From contig NZ_CP152413.1 of NCBI RefSeq assembly GCF_038967635.1, forward strand, positions 992,001 through 1,056,000: DNA of 64,000 nucleotides. Reading direction: 5' to 3'. The DNA comes from Bradyrhizobium sp. B124. GTDB taxonomy: Bacteria; Pseudomonadota; Alphaproteobacteria; Rhizobiales; Xanthobacteraceae. The notes under the pieces were generated by a model that was not told where the DNA came from, did not search any database, and was given only the letters and a program-made list of their open reading frames with translations. Of this stretch, positions 41,574 through 49,761 are shown in pieces. The position numbers were made by a program, and so were the translations under genes. How positions within the stretch are numbered: position 1 is the first letter of the stretch; each line of letters begins with the position of its first letter.

Positions 41574-42429
41574 GATTATTCCGATTGGCGCCATCGATGT
41601 TGTTAACCCGCGGGCGCGAAACCGCCGCATCTTCAAAGAGATTGTTACCAGCGTCGCCGAGCTCGGACTGAAGCGGCCGATCACAGTGAAGCACAAGTTG
41701 GGTAACGGCGAGCCGCGCTATGAGCTTGTCTGCGGTCAGGGACGACTTGCGGCTTACCAGGCGCTCGGGCAGCGCGAGATACCTGCTGTGATCGTCGACG
41801 CTACCAACGAAGACAGCGCGATCATGAGCCTGGTCGAGAATTGTGCTCGCCGCCAACATCGCTCGATCGACCTTTTGCATGATATCGAAGGTCTGCGCCA
41901 GCGGGGTTATGAGTTCGACGACATTGCCCGCAAGACGGGCCTCACGGTCGAGTACGTCAAGGGTGTGAACAGCCTGCTTGAAGGCGGCGAGCACCGGCTC
42001 TTGCGCGCAGTCGAAGCAGGGCAAATGCCGGTTAGCGTCGCCGTCGTAATAGCGCAGGCGCAAGACAGTGACGTCCAGGACGTCTTACAACAAGCTTATG
42101 AAGAGAAATTACTGCGCGGTCAGCGCCTATTGGCCGCCAAGAAGCTGATCGAGCAGCGGCGCCGCCGCGGCAAGGGATACAGAGCCGGTCCACGCCGTCC
42201 CGACGGCACCCCGCTCAGCTCCAATGCCCTGCTGCGCACCTATCGGCAGGACGTCGATCGCAAACGAATCCTGATCCGGAAGTCAAACAGCACCAAAGCA
42301 CGGCTGGTTTTCATCTTGGAAGCCTTACGAAAACTCCTGACTGAACCGGACTTTCTGGAGCTCCTGCAGACCGAGAAGCTTGATACTTTGCCGAAGAATC
42401 TCGCGCTTCGTCTGGATGACCAAGGGTAA
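41551..42429 (+). CDS. ParB-like nuclease/partition-domain protein
   Basis: A 292-residue protein with a ParB N-terminal domain (about 8-100): IPIGAIDVVNPRARN, LKRPITVKHK, ELVCGQGRLAAYQALG (the GxxR CTP/phosphate-binding motif region) and IMSLVENCARRQHRS. A helix-turn-helix (GLTVEYVKGVNSLLEGG) follows, then basic helices. ParB-type proteins bind DNA centromere sites and use CTP. Here it is coupled to a serine recombinase, not to a ParA, so it may assist recombination or site recognition. The start overlaps the recombinase gene. Confidence 0.88.
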   Translation: MGSGQSIEIIPIGAIDVVNPRARNRRIFKEIVTSVAELGLKRPITVKHKLGNGEPRYELVCGQGRLAAYQALGQREIPAVIVDATNEDSAIMSLVENCARRQHRSIDLLHDIEGLRQRGYEFDDIARKTGLTVEYVKGVNSLLEGGEHRLLRAVEAGQMPVSVAVVIAQAQDSDVQDVLQQAYEEKLLRGQRLLAAKKLIEQRRRRGKGYRAGPRRPDGTPLSSNALLRTYRQDVDRKRILIRKSNSTKARLVFILEALRKLLTEPDFLELLQTEKLDTLPKNLALRLDDQG

Positions 42430-42432
42430 CCT

Positions 42433-43329
42433 ATGGCACGCCGGCCGCACATCTCGGTTCGCATGGGTTTCGAAGAACGGACCCTTTTAGTCCGGCTCGC
42501 GGACATCCAGCCGTTAAAGCTCGTAACAGAAGAAGTGAAGCGCTCGGCAAAATATTGCCAGATCGCGGCCTCCATCTCGGAGATCGGGCTTGTCGAGCCT
42601 CCGGCAGTGGCGCGCAGCCGCGAGAATAACGGCAAATTCCTGCTGCTCGACGGCCATCTGCGGCTTGAGGTGTTACGGGATCGCGGGTTTTCAGAGATTG
42701 AATGCCTGGTGTCGACCGAGGACGAAGCCTTCACCTACAACAAGCGCGTCAACCGGATTGCGATCATCCAGGAGCACCGGATGATCCTGAAAGCGATCGA
42801 AAACGGCGTTTCCGAGGCGCGTATCGCTAAAGCGCTCAATGTCGACGTCGCCAGTATCCGCCGGCGCCGCAAACTCTTGGATGGCATCTGCACTGAGGCG
42901 GTCGAGCTTCTAAAGGAGAAGCACCTGACGCTCCATTCGTTTTCGGAACTGCGCAAGCTCGCTCCGATCCGCCAGATCGAGGCGGCCGAATTGATGATCG
43001 CGATGAACAATTTTTCCAACAGCTATGTGCGCTCACTAGTGGCCGCGACGCCCCGGAACCAGTTGGCGGCCGGCTACACGCCGCGCCAGCCGAAGGGTTT
43101 GTCGGACGAGCAGCTCGCACTGATGGAGCGGGAATCTGCATCATTGGCCCGCGAATTTAAGGTTGCAGAGCAGACCTATGGCGCCGATCACCTGGATCTT
43201 GTGCTGGCTGTCGGCTTCGTGTCCAAGCTTTTGCGCAACGGGCGCGTGGTTGGCTACCTCGCAAAGCACTTCCAGGAGCTGCTGTTCGAATTCCAACGGA
43301 TCACCGAATCCGAAGCAGATGCAGCCTGA
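42433..43329 (+). CDS. ParB/RepB-like protein with plasmid partition C-terminal domain
   Basis: A 298-residue second ParB-like protein, unlike the previous one. ParB domain: LVRLADIQPLKLV, SISEIGLVEPPAVAR, LLLDGHLRLEVLRDRGF, then NRIAIIQEHRMI. A helix-turn-helix (VSEARIAKALNVDVASIRRR) follows. The C-terminal half (about 150-298) has the helical layout of the RepB plasmid-partition domain. The gap after the first ParB-like gene is 3 bp. No ParA lies near. The pair plus recombinase is a conserved-looking trio in rhizobial islands (my recollection, not searched). Confidence 0.87.
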   Translation: MARRPHISVRMGFEERTLLVRLADIQPLKLVTEEVKRSAKYCQIAASISEIGLVEPPAVARSRENNGKFLLLDGHLRLEVLRDRGFSEIECLVSTEDEAFTYNKRVNRIAIIQEHRMILKAIENGVSEARIAKALNVDVASIRRRRKLLDGICTEAVELLKEKHLTLHSFSELRKLAPIRQIEAAELMIAMNNFSNSYVRSLVAATPRNQLAAGYTPRQPKGLSDEQLALMERESASLAREFKVAEQTYGADHLDLVLAVGFVSKLLRNGRVVGYLAKHFQELLFEFQRITESEADAA

Positions 43330-43494
43330 CCAAGGCTTCCTCGCGTTTCGGTCGGTACGACGCTTAGCTCGCTGGCAGCAAAACGGGGAGTGGGCCATCA
43401 CACGTGAGCGCAACCGTGGCTTCTCACCGTGGCTTTCTAGCTAATCACCAAAGAACGTAGCGATATCAACATAATGCGGAGGATGGACGTTCCG

Positions 43495-43737
43495 TCATTC
43501 GTCATTCGGTGTGACGTCGATCATCTCGCCGGCAGACTGCTGGCGCGGCAGCGCCGGGTTCATGACGATGACCAAGCCGGGCCTCTGCGGCTCATCCGAT
43601 AAATCGATCATCCAGCCCGCCCTCGCGCGGCCACCGCCGATGCCACCAAGCCCATTCGGCTCGGCCAGCTGCTCAAGGGCATTCGCCGCACTCACCCGGG
43701 CCATGTCGTTTCCGCTTTTGCCGCGGACGTCAGCCAT
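43495..43737 (-). CDS. hypothetical protein, last gene of the overlapping operon
   Basis: An 80-residue protein (MADVRGKSGNDMARVSAANA) with a Gly-rich middle (GLGGIGGGRARAG) and no signal. Its ATG lies inside the end of the preceding gene (8-bp overlap), which argues that it is real. I do not recognise it. Confidence 0.55.
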   Translation of the reverse strand: MADVRGKSGNDMARVSAANALEQLAEPNGLGGIGGGRARAGWMIDLSDEPQRPGLVIVMNPALPRQQSAGEMIDVTPNDE

Positions 43738-43978
43738 CGCGAGAATATTCCTTGCTCTCTCGCATCACCTGCAAACCGTGATTCCAATATGCCCTGACGT
43801 GAGGTTTCTTGCGCGCTTCCCTGAGGCTGTGCGGCTTCATTCCAGCCTCAGTGGGTGCGTCGCATCTACGTGAGCCTTCCAGCATGAGGTCGAGTGCGGT
43901 CTTGAGCTTGCCGGAGACGGTGAGCCTGCCGGATCGATCCTTGGCGGCGATGGCTTGGCGGGTAGGCTCGTCGGTCAT
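43730..43978 (-). CDS. small HTH-like hypothetical protein
   Basis: An 82-residue protein from the ATG at 43978 (MTDEPTRQAIAAKDRSGRL). The layout KLKTALDLMLEGSRRCDAP, then GMKPHSLREARKKPHVRAY resembles small phage or island HTH proteins (terminase small-subunit-like), which bind DNA. Its ATG overlaps the previous stop (ATGA), and the next gene starts within its end. Tentative. Confidence 0.6.
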   Translation of the reverse strand: MTDEPTRQAIAAKDRSGRLTVSGKLKTALDLMLEGSRRCDAPTEAGMKPHSLREARKKPHVRAYWNHGLQVMRESKEYSRDG

Positions 43979-44247
43979 GACTGGTCCTCGGTGATCAGCG
44001 ACGCACAAGGCGGAACGTAGCCGAAGGCGGAGTTCGGACGGTGCGGAGCGGGTGGATAGAGGGATGCGCGCGAGGGGCGCAACAGTTTCGCCTCCCCTAT
44101 AGGGGACTGTTTCACTGTTTCGGGCTGCTGTTCTGACGTCGTTTCTGAGTGTTTCACCCCTGTTTTCAGGCTATTTAGCTCTGTTGCGGTATCGACTGTT
44201 TTTCGACTGTTTCGGACCGCCGCTGAAACAGTGGATAACTCGTTCAT
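43975..44247 (-). CDS. hypothetical protein of the overlapping operon
   Basis: A 90-residue protein from the ATG at 44247 (MNELSTVSAAVRNSRKTVDT), which overlaps the stop of the AAA ATPase gene in ATGA. The middle is polar and Thr/Gln-rich; the C-terminus is Pro-rich (LYPPAPHRPNSAFGYVPP). It is probably disordered. Coupling on both ends is the main evidence that it is a gene. Confidence 0.5.
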   Translation of the reverse strand: MNELSTVSAAVRNSRKTVDTATELNSLKTGVKHSETTSEQQPETVKQSPIGEAKLLRPSRASLYPPAPHRPNSAFGYVPPCASLITEDQS

Positions 44248-45449
44248 CGGAGCACCCATTGCAGGTCGTCTTCGCAGGCGATCCGGTTGGCCTCAACGAG
44301 CTCGCGGCGGAAGGTGTTCATGAGGGTGCGGGCGCTGTTGGCCTTGCCCTTCAGGTCGATCAGACCGCGGGCATTGCATTCGGCAGCCCAATGGTCGCGA
44401 TGCGCGGCCCGGCGGTTGCCTGGAAGCATAGTGACCTTGTCACCGGCCAGCACGTTCAAAAGCGCCTCCAGCGCCTTCTGTGCGCGCGGGGCGAGCTTGC
44501 CCGGCCGGCGCGCATCGGTCAGCTCATGTTCCCAGCGATCGTTCACCAGCGCGATCTTGACGTCCTGGAAGTCAAACCGGGTCGTCGGTATTCGTTCGCG
44601 CGCCTTCCGAAACTGCAGCGTAAATGACACGTCGGTGTCGTCGCGCTTGGCGGTCTCGAGGTGGATAACGGTGTCCATCTGCCATTCGCGGGCTTTGTCG
44701 CCATAGCCACGGGTCTCGTCGTGACCGGTGTGGTGGATCCAGATTTGCCCGATGCCGCGCCGGGTCAGCGATAGCGCCCAAGGCAAGGTCTGCTGCCACG
44801 GCAAGGTGTCCTTCTGGTCGCCAGCGATCAGGCACATCACGTTGTCGAAAATGATCAGGTCGACGCTGCCGATCTCGTCGATCAGGCGCTCGATCGCTTC
44901 CTGTCCGGGGATCGTGTTCAACGGTTGGAAATTCGGGATGTCCTCGTGGCTGAGTGCGAAGAAGAACTTGGGGTCATCACCCTGGCGGGCCGCCTCGTCG
45001 ATCAAGCGCGTGCGCAGCAGGCGAGCGCTCATCTCGCCGTCGATGTAGAGAACATTCGCAGGGCGTCGGCCGGTCCAATGCAGGAAACCTGCACCCGAGG
45101 AAACCGCCTGTCCTAGGGCTATCGCGAAATTAGTCTTGCCTAGCCCGGTTGCTGCAGTGACCAATACCCGACTGGTTGTCGTCAGCCAGCTGCCACATAG
45201 AAGATCCGGCTCGTCGATCTTTCGGGAACGCCATTCCTTAACAGTCAACGGCAGGTTGGACGGTAGCCCGAGCGGGGCGCGCACAAGGTGTTCGGGGCAG
45301 ATCTGGCCATATTCATTCGGGCTCTGGACGGGTGGGGGCTCACCGGTGTGCTTCCAGGAATCTCGAGGATCCAGCAATTCCATTTTGCGAACGCCATTGT
45401 GAACGCGACGTTGGAAATCGTCGTCACATTCGGCATCCATGATCGTCAT
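44244..45449 (-). CDS. AAA-family ATPase, RepA/RecA-like helicase
   Basis: A 401-residue RecA-fold ATPase, similar in layout to plasmid RSF1010-type RepA and phage helicases. Walker A TAATGLGKTNFAIALG (about 95-105), a second motif VLYIDGEMSARLL, Walker B LIIFDNVMCL and a sensor-like WIHHTGHDETRGYGDK are all present. Hexameric helicases of this type start replication of small mobile elements. The N-terminal 85 residues are a linker; the C-terminal about 90 form a basic domain. The ATG at 45449 overlaps the previous stop (ATGA). Confidence 0.8.
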   Translation of the reverse strand: MTIMDAECDDDFQRRVHNGVRKMELLDPRDSWKHTGEPPPVQSPNEYGQICPEHLVRAPLGLPSNLPLTVKEWRSRKIDEPDLLCGSWLTTTSRVLVTAATGLGKTNFAIALGQAVSSGAGFLHWTGRRPANVLYIDGEMSARLLRTRLIDEAARQGDDPKFFFALSHEDIPNFQPLNTIPGQEAIERLIDEIGSVDLIIFDNVMCLIAGDQKDTLPWQQTLPWALSLTRRGIGQIWIHHTGHDETRGYGDKAREWQMDTVIHLETAKRDDTDVSFTLQFRKARERIPTTRFDFQDVKIALVNDRWEHELTDARRPGKLAPRAQKALEALLNVLAGDKVTMLPGNRRAAHRDHWAAECNARGLIDLKGKANSARTLMNTFRRELVEANRIACEDDLQWVLR

Positions 45450-45697
45450 GTGCCAACCTGCACTTCTGGCGCGAGCAGATCGAGTTCTCGTACCCTTGCT
45501 GGAGCCTCGTTGACCGCTTTGGCCTCTGGGAATGCCGGAACGTCGAGTCGGAGGTTGGGGCGATCATCGCTTACAAAAGTCCGTCCCAGCCGGGTGTCCG
45601 TAAAGAAGCTAACGATCAAGCGGTAATGTGAACCCTCAACTCCGAATGCGACAGTTTGGGCGAAAGATCGGTTGGGAAGGCGTGGGCGAGCGAGCAT
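45446..45697 (-). CDS. hypothetical protein upstream of the AAA ATPase
   Basis: An 83-residue protein (MLARPRLPNRSFAQTVAFGV) whose stop overlaps the ATG of the AAA gene, so it is likely translated in a chain with it. A central beta-rich part (SHYRLIVSFFTDTRLGRTF) is followed by an Arg/Glu-rich tail. I do not recognise it. It starts 9 bp after the excisionase-like gene. Confidence 0.55.
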   Translation of the reverse strand: MLARPRLPNRSFAQTVAFGVEGSHYRLIVSFFTDTRLGRTFVSDDRPNLRLDVPAFPEAKAVNEAPARVRELDLLAPEVQVGT

Positions 45698-45706
45698 ACG
45701 AGTGTC

Positions 45707-45985
45707 TCAGCGAACACGATTGCGATGCTTTGCCGCTTCAGCGTTGTGAGCGCGGCGCTCCGCTTCCTCTTTGAGCCGGCGTTCGATGTAAAATTCAATA
45801 CTTCGCCATGTAATCTTGCGAGATGAGCCTTCCAGATAGCTTTCAAGCAAGCCCGAGTTCAGGAGCTCGTATGTCTTGGCGCGACCGATTTTGAGCGCTG
45901 CCATCGTCTCATTCACGCTAGCAACAATGCTGTTCTGGCCTAGCTCGAAGCGAAACGCAGGATCTGCGGATTGATTGAATGGCAT
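45707..45985 (-). CDS. excisionase-like helix-turn-helix protein
   Basis: A 92-residue protein of the AlpA/MerR-type winged-helix group: SVNETMAALKIGRAKTYELL is the recognition helix region, and SRKITWRSIEFYIERRLKE the wing and following helix, with a basic C-terminus. AGGA six bases before the ATG at 45985 supports the start. Such proteins act as excisionases or regulators of replication genes in integrative elements. It heads the overlapping operon down to 43495. Confidence 0.8.
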   Translation of the reverse strand: MPFNQSADPAFRFELGQNSIVASVNETMAALKIGRAKTYELLNSGLLESYLEGSSRKITWRSIEFYIERRLKEEAERRAHNAEAAKHRNRVR

Positions 45986-46083
45986 TTTTGTTCCTGGCTG
46001 TTCGTGAGGAAGCAAGTGAACAGCAGGACTACATCGAGTTTTCTGAATTGTAGGCCGGGAAGGCCGGAAATGGGCCGGAAATG

Positions 46084-46836
46084 TCAGGTTGACTTAGCCT
46101 CATAAGCCTCGATCCCACGAGCAGCCAGCTTTTGCAGCACGCTTTTTGACGGGCTTTTCCTTAGTTTATTGTAGAAAAACTGCGCGATCCGCTCTTCCAA
46201 ATCAGCGCGCGTCCTCCATCCCTTTTTCTTACCTGGGCCAAAGCGGCCATGAGTTTTGAAGAGGCGTTGAACCTCGTCGTTGACGAGGTCCTGATCATAC
46301 ACCGGCTTTCTTCCTGACGAGACTTTGAGGAGAGATTGTCGTAGTGCGTGCAGGCTCCACGCGCGGCGCTGTTCGGGACCAGTTCCTGATCCGGCTAGCC
46401 AATCAGTGACGCGGTAAAGGCGCCAATGGTCGCAGGGAATTTCCTCAAAACCTGATCGCGGATCGTCGAGCCGCCCAAAGAGCCTATAATTACCTTCAAC
46501 GACCGAGGCCGCGAATTGGTCGATCATGGAGTGCCAAATTGCAGAGACCGATTTAAAGACGAGTGCCGCCACGAGGGCGTTCTCGGGTAGGTTCTCCGCC
46601 TTTAGCAACTCCCAAGGCGGAAGCTGTATGGCTCCGCCATTGCGGAAGCTGACCTTAAATGTTCGAGAGGCGCTGTCTACGTCGACTGAAACAGGTGCAT
46701 TCGTCCATCGATAGTCAAGCGAAAACCGCCTTTGATTCGGGGACAGCTCGCTGAACTCTAAGAAAACGGCGTCGGCCACAGATCGCCATTTTGGATCGGG
46801 CCGGGCGCGCAAAGCTTCTCTGGTAGTTTTGATCAT
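46084..46836 (-). CDS. hypothetical protein of the island
   Basis: A 250-residue soluble protein (MIKTTREALRARPDPKWRSV). The first 100 residues are beta-rich (SVDVDSASRTFKVSFRNGG, AIQLPPWELL). The second half is helical and strongly basic (GRFGPGKKKGWRTRADLEER), suggesting nucleic-acid binding. I do not recognise the family. About 110 bp upstream lies the AAGCAG repeat cluster, which may regulate it. Confidence 0.65.
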   Translation of the reverse strand: MIKTTREALRARPDPKWRSVADAVFLEFSELSPNQRRFSLDYRWTNAPVSVDVDSASRTFKVSFRNGGAIQLPPWELLKAENLPENALVAALVFKSVSAIWHSMIDQFAASVVEGNYRLFGRLDDPRSGFEEIPCDHWRLYRVTDWLAGSGTGPEQRRAWSLHALRQSLLKVSSGRKPVYDQDLVNDEVQRLFKTHGRFGPGKKKGWRTRADLEERIAQFFYNKLRKSPSKSVLQKLAARGIEAYEAKST

Positions 46837-46941
46837 AGGCTAGTTGTCAGCACAATTCGTCCGGATGTGCCACACCGTAACCATCTCGGCGATACAGACG
46901 CCGCGTTCACGCGGGGCGGCGTCCTCTGACGTACGAAATTT

Positions 46942-46976
46942 CTGCTTAAAGCAGTACTCAAGCAGGGCTCAAGCAG
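46942..46976. repeat. AAGCAG iterons at 11-bp spacing
   Basis: AAGCAG begins at 46949, 46960 and 46971, exactly 11 bp apart, and CTGCTT at 46942 gives a 13-bp palindrome with the first (CTGCTTAAAGCAG). The last two share CTCAAGCAG. This is a likely operator or iteron site near the replication-type operon. Confidence 0.55.
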
Positions 46977-47104
46977 CCTATGTCCGCATCGATTGACCGC
47001 AAAAGGGCGGCATGCGGCGTGGCTGTGGACCTCATCCGTGTCGCCAGAAAGCCGCGTGCCATGGCACAGTTGGCAATTCATCAACGTGGCACAACGACTG
47101 CGGA

Positions 47105-47725
47105 CTAGAATTTAGCCCTACTAATGCGATGTATTCGAAGATTTCCGTCGCGGTGCAGCTCAAGGCTGACAGTGTGAGCCGTGCCAAGCCGAAATTCGAT
47201 CGTACGTCCCGCTTCTATGATGTCAGTGGTACCGCCGAATAAGTTGGGCTCTCCGCACCATAGTTCTCCGCTCGCTGCCTTAAGCTTGAAGATTCCTGGA
47301 GGAACTGTCGTCACGAGTCGATCACCGCTGCGAATAAACCATGAGATGACCGGAGCATCCGTCCGAGCATCGGTCAGCTTGACGAAATACTGCGAGCCGT
47401 TCGGGGCCTCAACAAAGAACGGTACGGTTCGCTCTATGCTGGAGTAGCGTGCAAAGATCCCCGTGCCTGGGGCGGGTTGGGGCGCGCAAGAGATCGTCAT
47501 TGACGCGGCGTCAATTAGGCTTTCCTTGTTTGTCCATGCAATCGCGAGCGCGATGGCGGTAACAATGAAGGTCCGGGGGAAGCGATAGAGCGGGCGGAGA
47601 GTTCTTATCCAGATTGGTTCGGGCAGAGGCTTGCCGCACTTTCCACACGAAGGCAGCTTTCTAACCGAGAACTGCGAGACGCGGTTCCGGGTTTCGCAGT
47701 GCCGACAAACAACTTCGTTGCTCAT
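47105..47725 (-). CDS. membrane-anchored protein with N-terminal zinc ribbon
   Basis: A 206-residue protein. Two Cys pairs, CRHC near residue 8 and CGKC near 27-30, form a cytoplasmic zinc ribbon; one transmembrane helix (about 52-66, TFIVTAIALAIAW) follows, then a soluble domain of about 140 residues, beta-rich, probably periplasmic (SQYFVKLTDARTDAPVISWF). It is surrounded on both sides by TGGCACA repeats and has no close neighbour, as a cassette would. No family assigned. AGAAGAAA precedes the ATG. Confidence 0.65.
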   Translation of the reverse strand: MSNEVVCRHCETRNRVSQFSVRKLPSCGKCGKPLPEPIWIRTLRPLYRFPRTFIVTAIALAIAWTNKESLIDAASMTISCAPQPAPGTGIFARYSSIERTVPFFVEAPNGSQYFVKLTDARTDAPVISWFIRSGDRLVTTVPPGIFKLKAASGELWCGEPNLFGGTTDIIEAGRTIEFRLGTAHTVSLELHRDGNLRIHRISRAKF

Positions 47726-47963
47726 TTTCTTCTATTTCTCGCGAGAGCGAACTCCCGAAGCCGCTCAAGGGCAGCAATCGCCAGACGAGGGGTTGATTGG
47801 TCTGCGTTGTGTGTCAGCACGGTGAAGTTTGTGGCACACGCGTCTGGGTCGGGTAATTGATGGCGCGCGGTGCCACAGATCCGCTGGCACAGTTAGTCGT
47901 TTGGCACAGACGGAATGACGCGGGCGCTGGCACAGACACCTGCGACCCATGGCGCGCAAGTGG

Positions 47964-48497
47964 TCAGCGGCAAGTCGTGGTCGACATGCCGCCTCCCAAC
48001 CGAGTGGTAAAGCAATTCAGTGGAGGAGAAGGATCTGGAATGGCTGACTCATGGGCCGCTCGGGGAGCCTGCACGATAATAGGTTCCTGGGGCGAGGGCG
48101 CCGCTCGCGCCGCAGCCAAATTCTCCTCATAATCCCGCTGTGCCCGTCGTTGCGAGTCGGTGAGAACCGCTTGGTCAGCCGCGAGTTTCTTGCTGACGTC
48201 AATGCCACAATGAAGTTGCTCAAGCATCAACAGCCCAATGCGGCTCATTGCTCGATCATCGGGCAGTGCGCCTGAAATAACGGTGGTTTCTACCCGCTGA
48301 ATCTCGGCGCAAACATGAGGTGGCCAACGCCCTGCGAGGGGACCTGGCGACGCGGCCGGACGCATGGGTCTGATCGTTTCGACAGGCACGCCAAATGACG
48401 AGAAATCTGGGGCGGATTGGCTCTGCTGGGCGTGAGCGGGCAGGGACATTGCGATAGCGATGAGAATCCCCTTAGCGAAGGTAGCATCCATAATCAT
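47964..48497 (-). CDS. secreted hypothetical protein
   Basis: A 177-residue exported protein from the ATG at 48497; AGGA lies 4 bases upstream. Signal peptide: MIMDATFAKGILIAIAMSLP, then AHA cleavage before QQSQS. The mature part has a Pro-rich stretch, two Cys (HVCAEIQ, LHCGIDV) and a long helix (DSQRRAQRDYEENLAAARA). Not recognised. It is divergent from the XRE regulator gene at 48610. Confidence 0.6.
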   Translation of the reverse strand: MIMDATFAKGILIAIAMSLPAHAQQSQSAPDFSSFGVPVETIRPMRPAASPGPLAGRWPPHVCAEIQRVETTVISGALPDDRAMSRIGLLMLEQLHCGIDVSKKLAADQAVLTDSQRRAQRDYEENLAAARAAPSPQEPIIVQAPRAAHESAIPDPSPPLNCFTTRLGGGMSTTTCR

Positions 48498-48563
48498 CAA
48501 ATCCTGAACGGGGCCTGGGCCGGCCGTCACTTCTGTTAACCCGTCTGCGCAAACCGAATGTAA

Positions 48564-48589
48564 CTTAAAAGCGGTAGTCTTAAAAGCGG
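48564..48589. promoter_or_regulatory. direct-repeat operator upstream of the XRE gene
   Basis: CTTAAAAGCGG occurs at 48564-48574 and 48579-48589, separated by TAGT (period 15), 20 bp before the GTG of the XRE gene and between it and a divergent gene. Likely autoregulatory operator. Confidence 0.55.
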
Positions 48590-48609
48590 CAAAGGCCCGA
48601 AATCCTGAT

Positions 48610-48840
48610 GTGAAAAAGACTCACAAGGGGCCGCTTCGGGACGTTTTGGCGAGAAACATGCGCCGGCTCCGGGCTGCGCAGGGCCTTAGTCAGGAAATGC
48701 TGGCACACGAGTGCGGTATCAACCGCACTTACCTAAGCGGGGTTGAGCGATCTGAGCGAAATGTCTCGATCGACAACATTGCCCGGATTGCACGTGGCCT
48801 TAAGATCAAAGCGCACATGCTGCTTGACGACGGCGCTTAG
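48610..48840 (+). CDS. XRE-family transcriptional regulator
   Basis: A 76-residue single-domain Cro/CI-type repressor. Helix-turn-helix: LARNMRRLRAAQGLSQEMLA, then ECGINRTYLSGVERSERNVS and IDNIARIARGLKIKAHMLL, a complete five-helix fold. A GTG at 48610 is the start. It probably controls itself and the divergent secreted protein gene through the direct repeat just upstream. Confidence 0.88.
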   Translation: MKKTHKGPLRDVLARNMRRLRAAQGLSQEMLAHECGINRTYLSGVERSERNVSIDNIARIARGLKIKAHMLLDDGA

Positions 48841-49761
48841 GCGCGCCGCTGAAAGCGAGATGGACCTACCGAGCGATCTATTGCGCCAAGCAGGCCCTTA
48901 CGCGCGGATATCTCATCCTCCGAACGGCATTGATTGCATTACGCTTTGCGCGAAAGGGCCAAAAGGCCACGGCCGGAATCTACGATCGATCGCCGGCGAA
49001 GCCGTTTATGCGCCCGACGAGCCTGGAGAAGCACATGAGCAAACGGCTTGATGACCCCCAACGACCCGACCGTCGAGCAGCTCTACGCTGACATCGATGC
49101 GACCATCGCTCGGTGGGAGGAGCGCAGCCGCGGTGGCACGAAGACCGCGCTGCCGGGCTTCGGCATTGGGAGCTAGACGGTGAGCCAGATCTGATGGAGC
49201 AGTCCCTCGTCATGTCGCTGGTTGAGGTGGTGACGAATGCCGTGATCGGTCTCGCCACTTCCGTTCCCTTCAACCACGCCCTTGGCGACTATCTCGGTCG
49301 GTGTCACTGCGCCGGCGGCGACGAGAAGTCCCGCGAAGATGCGATGTTCATCGGGGATACGTGCGCCACGACGTGCGCCCGTGTGCGTATCCCCTGCCTC
49401 GCCCAGAGGGGATCGCGTGAGTAGCGTCATCGACGTGCTGATCGCTGACAATGGCTGCGTGTGCTGCGCCAGCCGGAACTTCTGAGCTGATTCGTCGGCC
49501 AGACGATGAGGAAGTTGAGCGGGAGGGCCGCGCCGGACGAGATCTTAGAAAGGTCATTGCGGTATTCGGGGCCAGACCTTGAGCGCTTCTCCGGCACGAT
49601 AATCTGTTAAATTTCAATAGGTTGATCGCCTTCGCGCGTTCTTCCGAGAAGGCCGATAGATTCTTCCATTTTAGGGAATATTTGAACCGATTGGGTTGAA
49701 TGGGCCGTTGACCTACCTTATCTTGTGTGGGGCGGCGACAAGAGCAGCGAGGAGGATGGCG
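48841..49761. other. 920-bp stretch without a secure gene
   Basis: Three short plus-strand frames are possible: 48860-49051 (63 codons, MDLPSDLLRQAGPY), 49051-49176 (41 codons, MTPNDPTVEQLYADIDATIA) and 49113-49424. A minus-strand frame at 49173-49451 overlaps the last. None has a good ribosome site or a family. The 49051 frame has the best composition. Upstream of 49762, a TTGACC (49705-49710) could be a -35 element for the XRE-ImmA gene. Confidence 0.35.

Larger units (their letters stand above)
46866..47934. repeat. cluster of eight TGGCACA motifs in non-coding DNA
   Basis: TGGCACA or its complement occurs at 46866-46872, 47062-47068, 47087-47093, 47832-47838, 47871-47877, 47885-47891, 47902-47908 and 47928-47934. 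All copies lie outside genes, on both sides of the 47105-47725 gene. One forms a 12-bp palindrome (GTGCCATGGCAC, 47056-47067). Several extend to TGGCACAG. By chance this heptamer should be roughly once per 8 kb. Confidence 0.6.

Noticed and set aside
47062..47074. Possible sigma-54 promoter at TGGCAC with a downstream GC
   Set aside because: The GG to GC spacing is 8 bases instead of the required 10, so it does not fit.
46833..47084. 83-codon minus-strand frame upstream of the 46084-46836 gene
   Set aside because: It runs through the AAGCAG repeat cluster and TGGCACA motifs and has no ribosome site or family; treated as non-coding.
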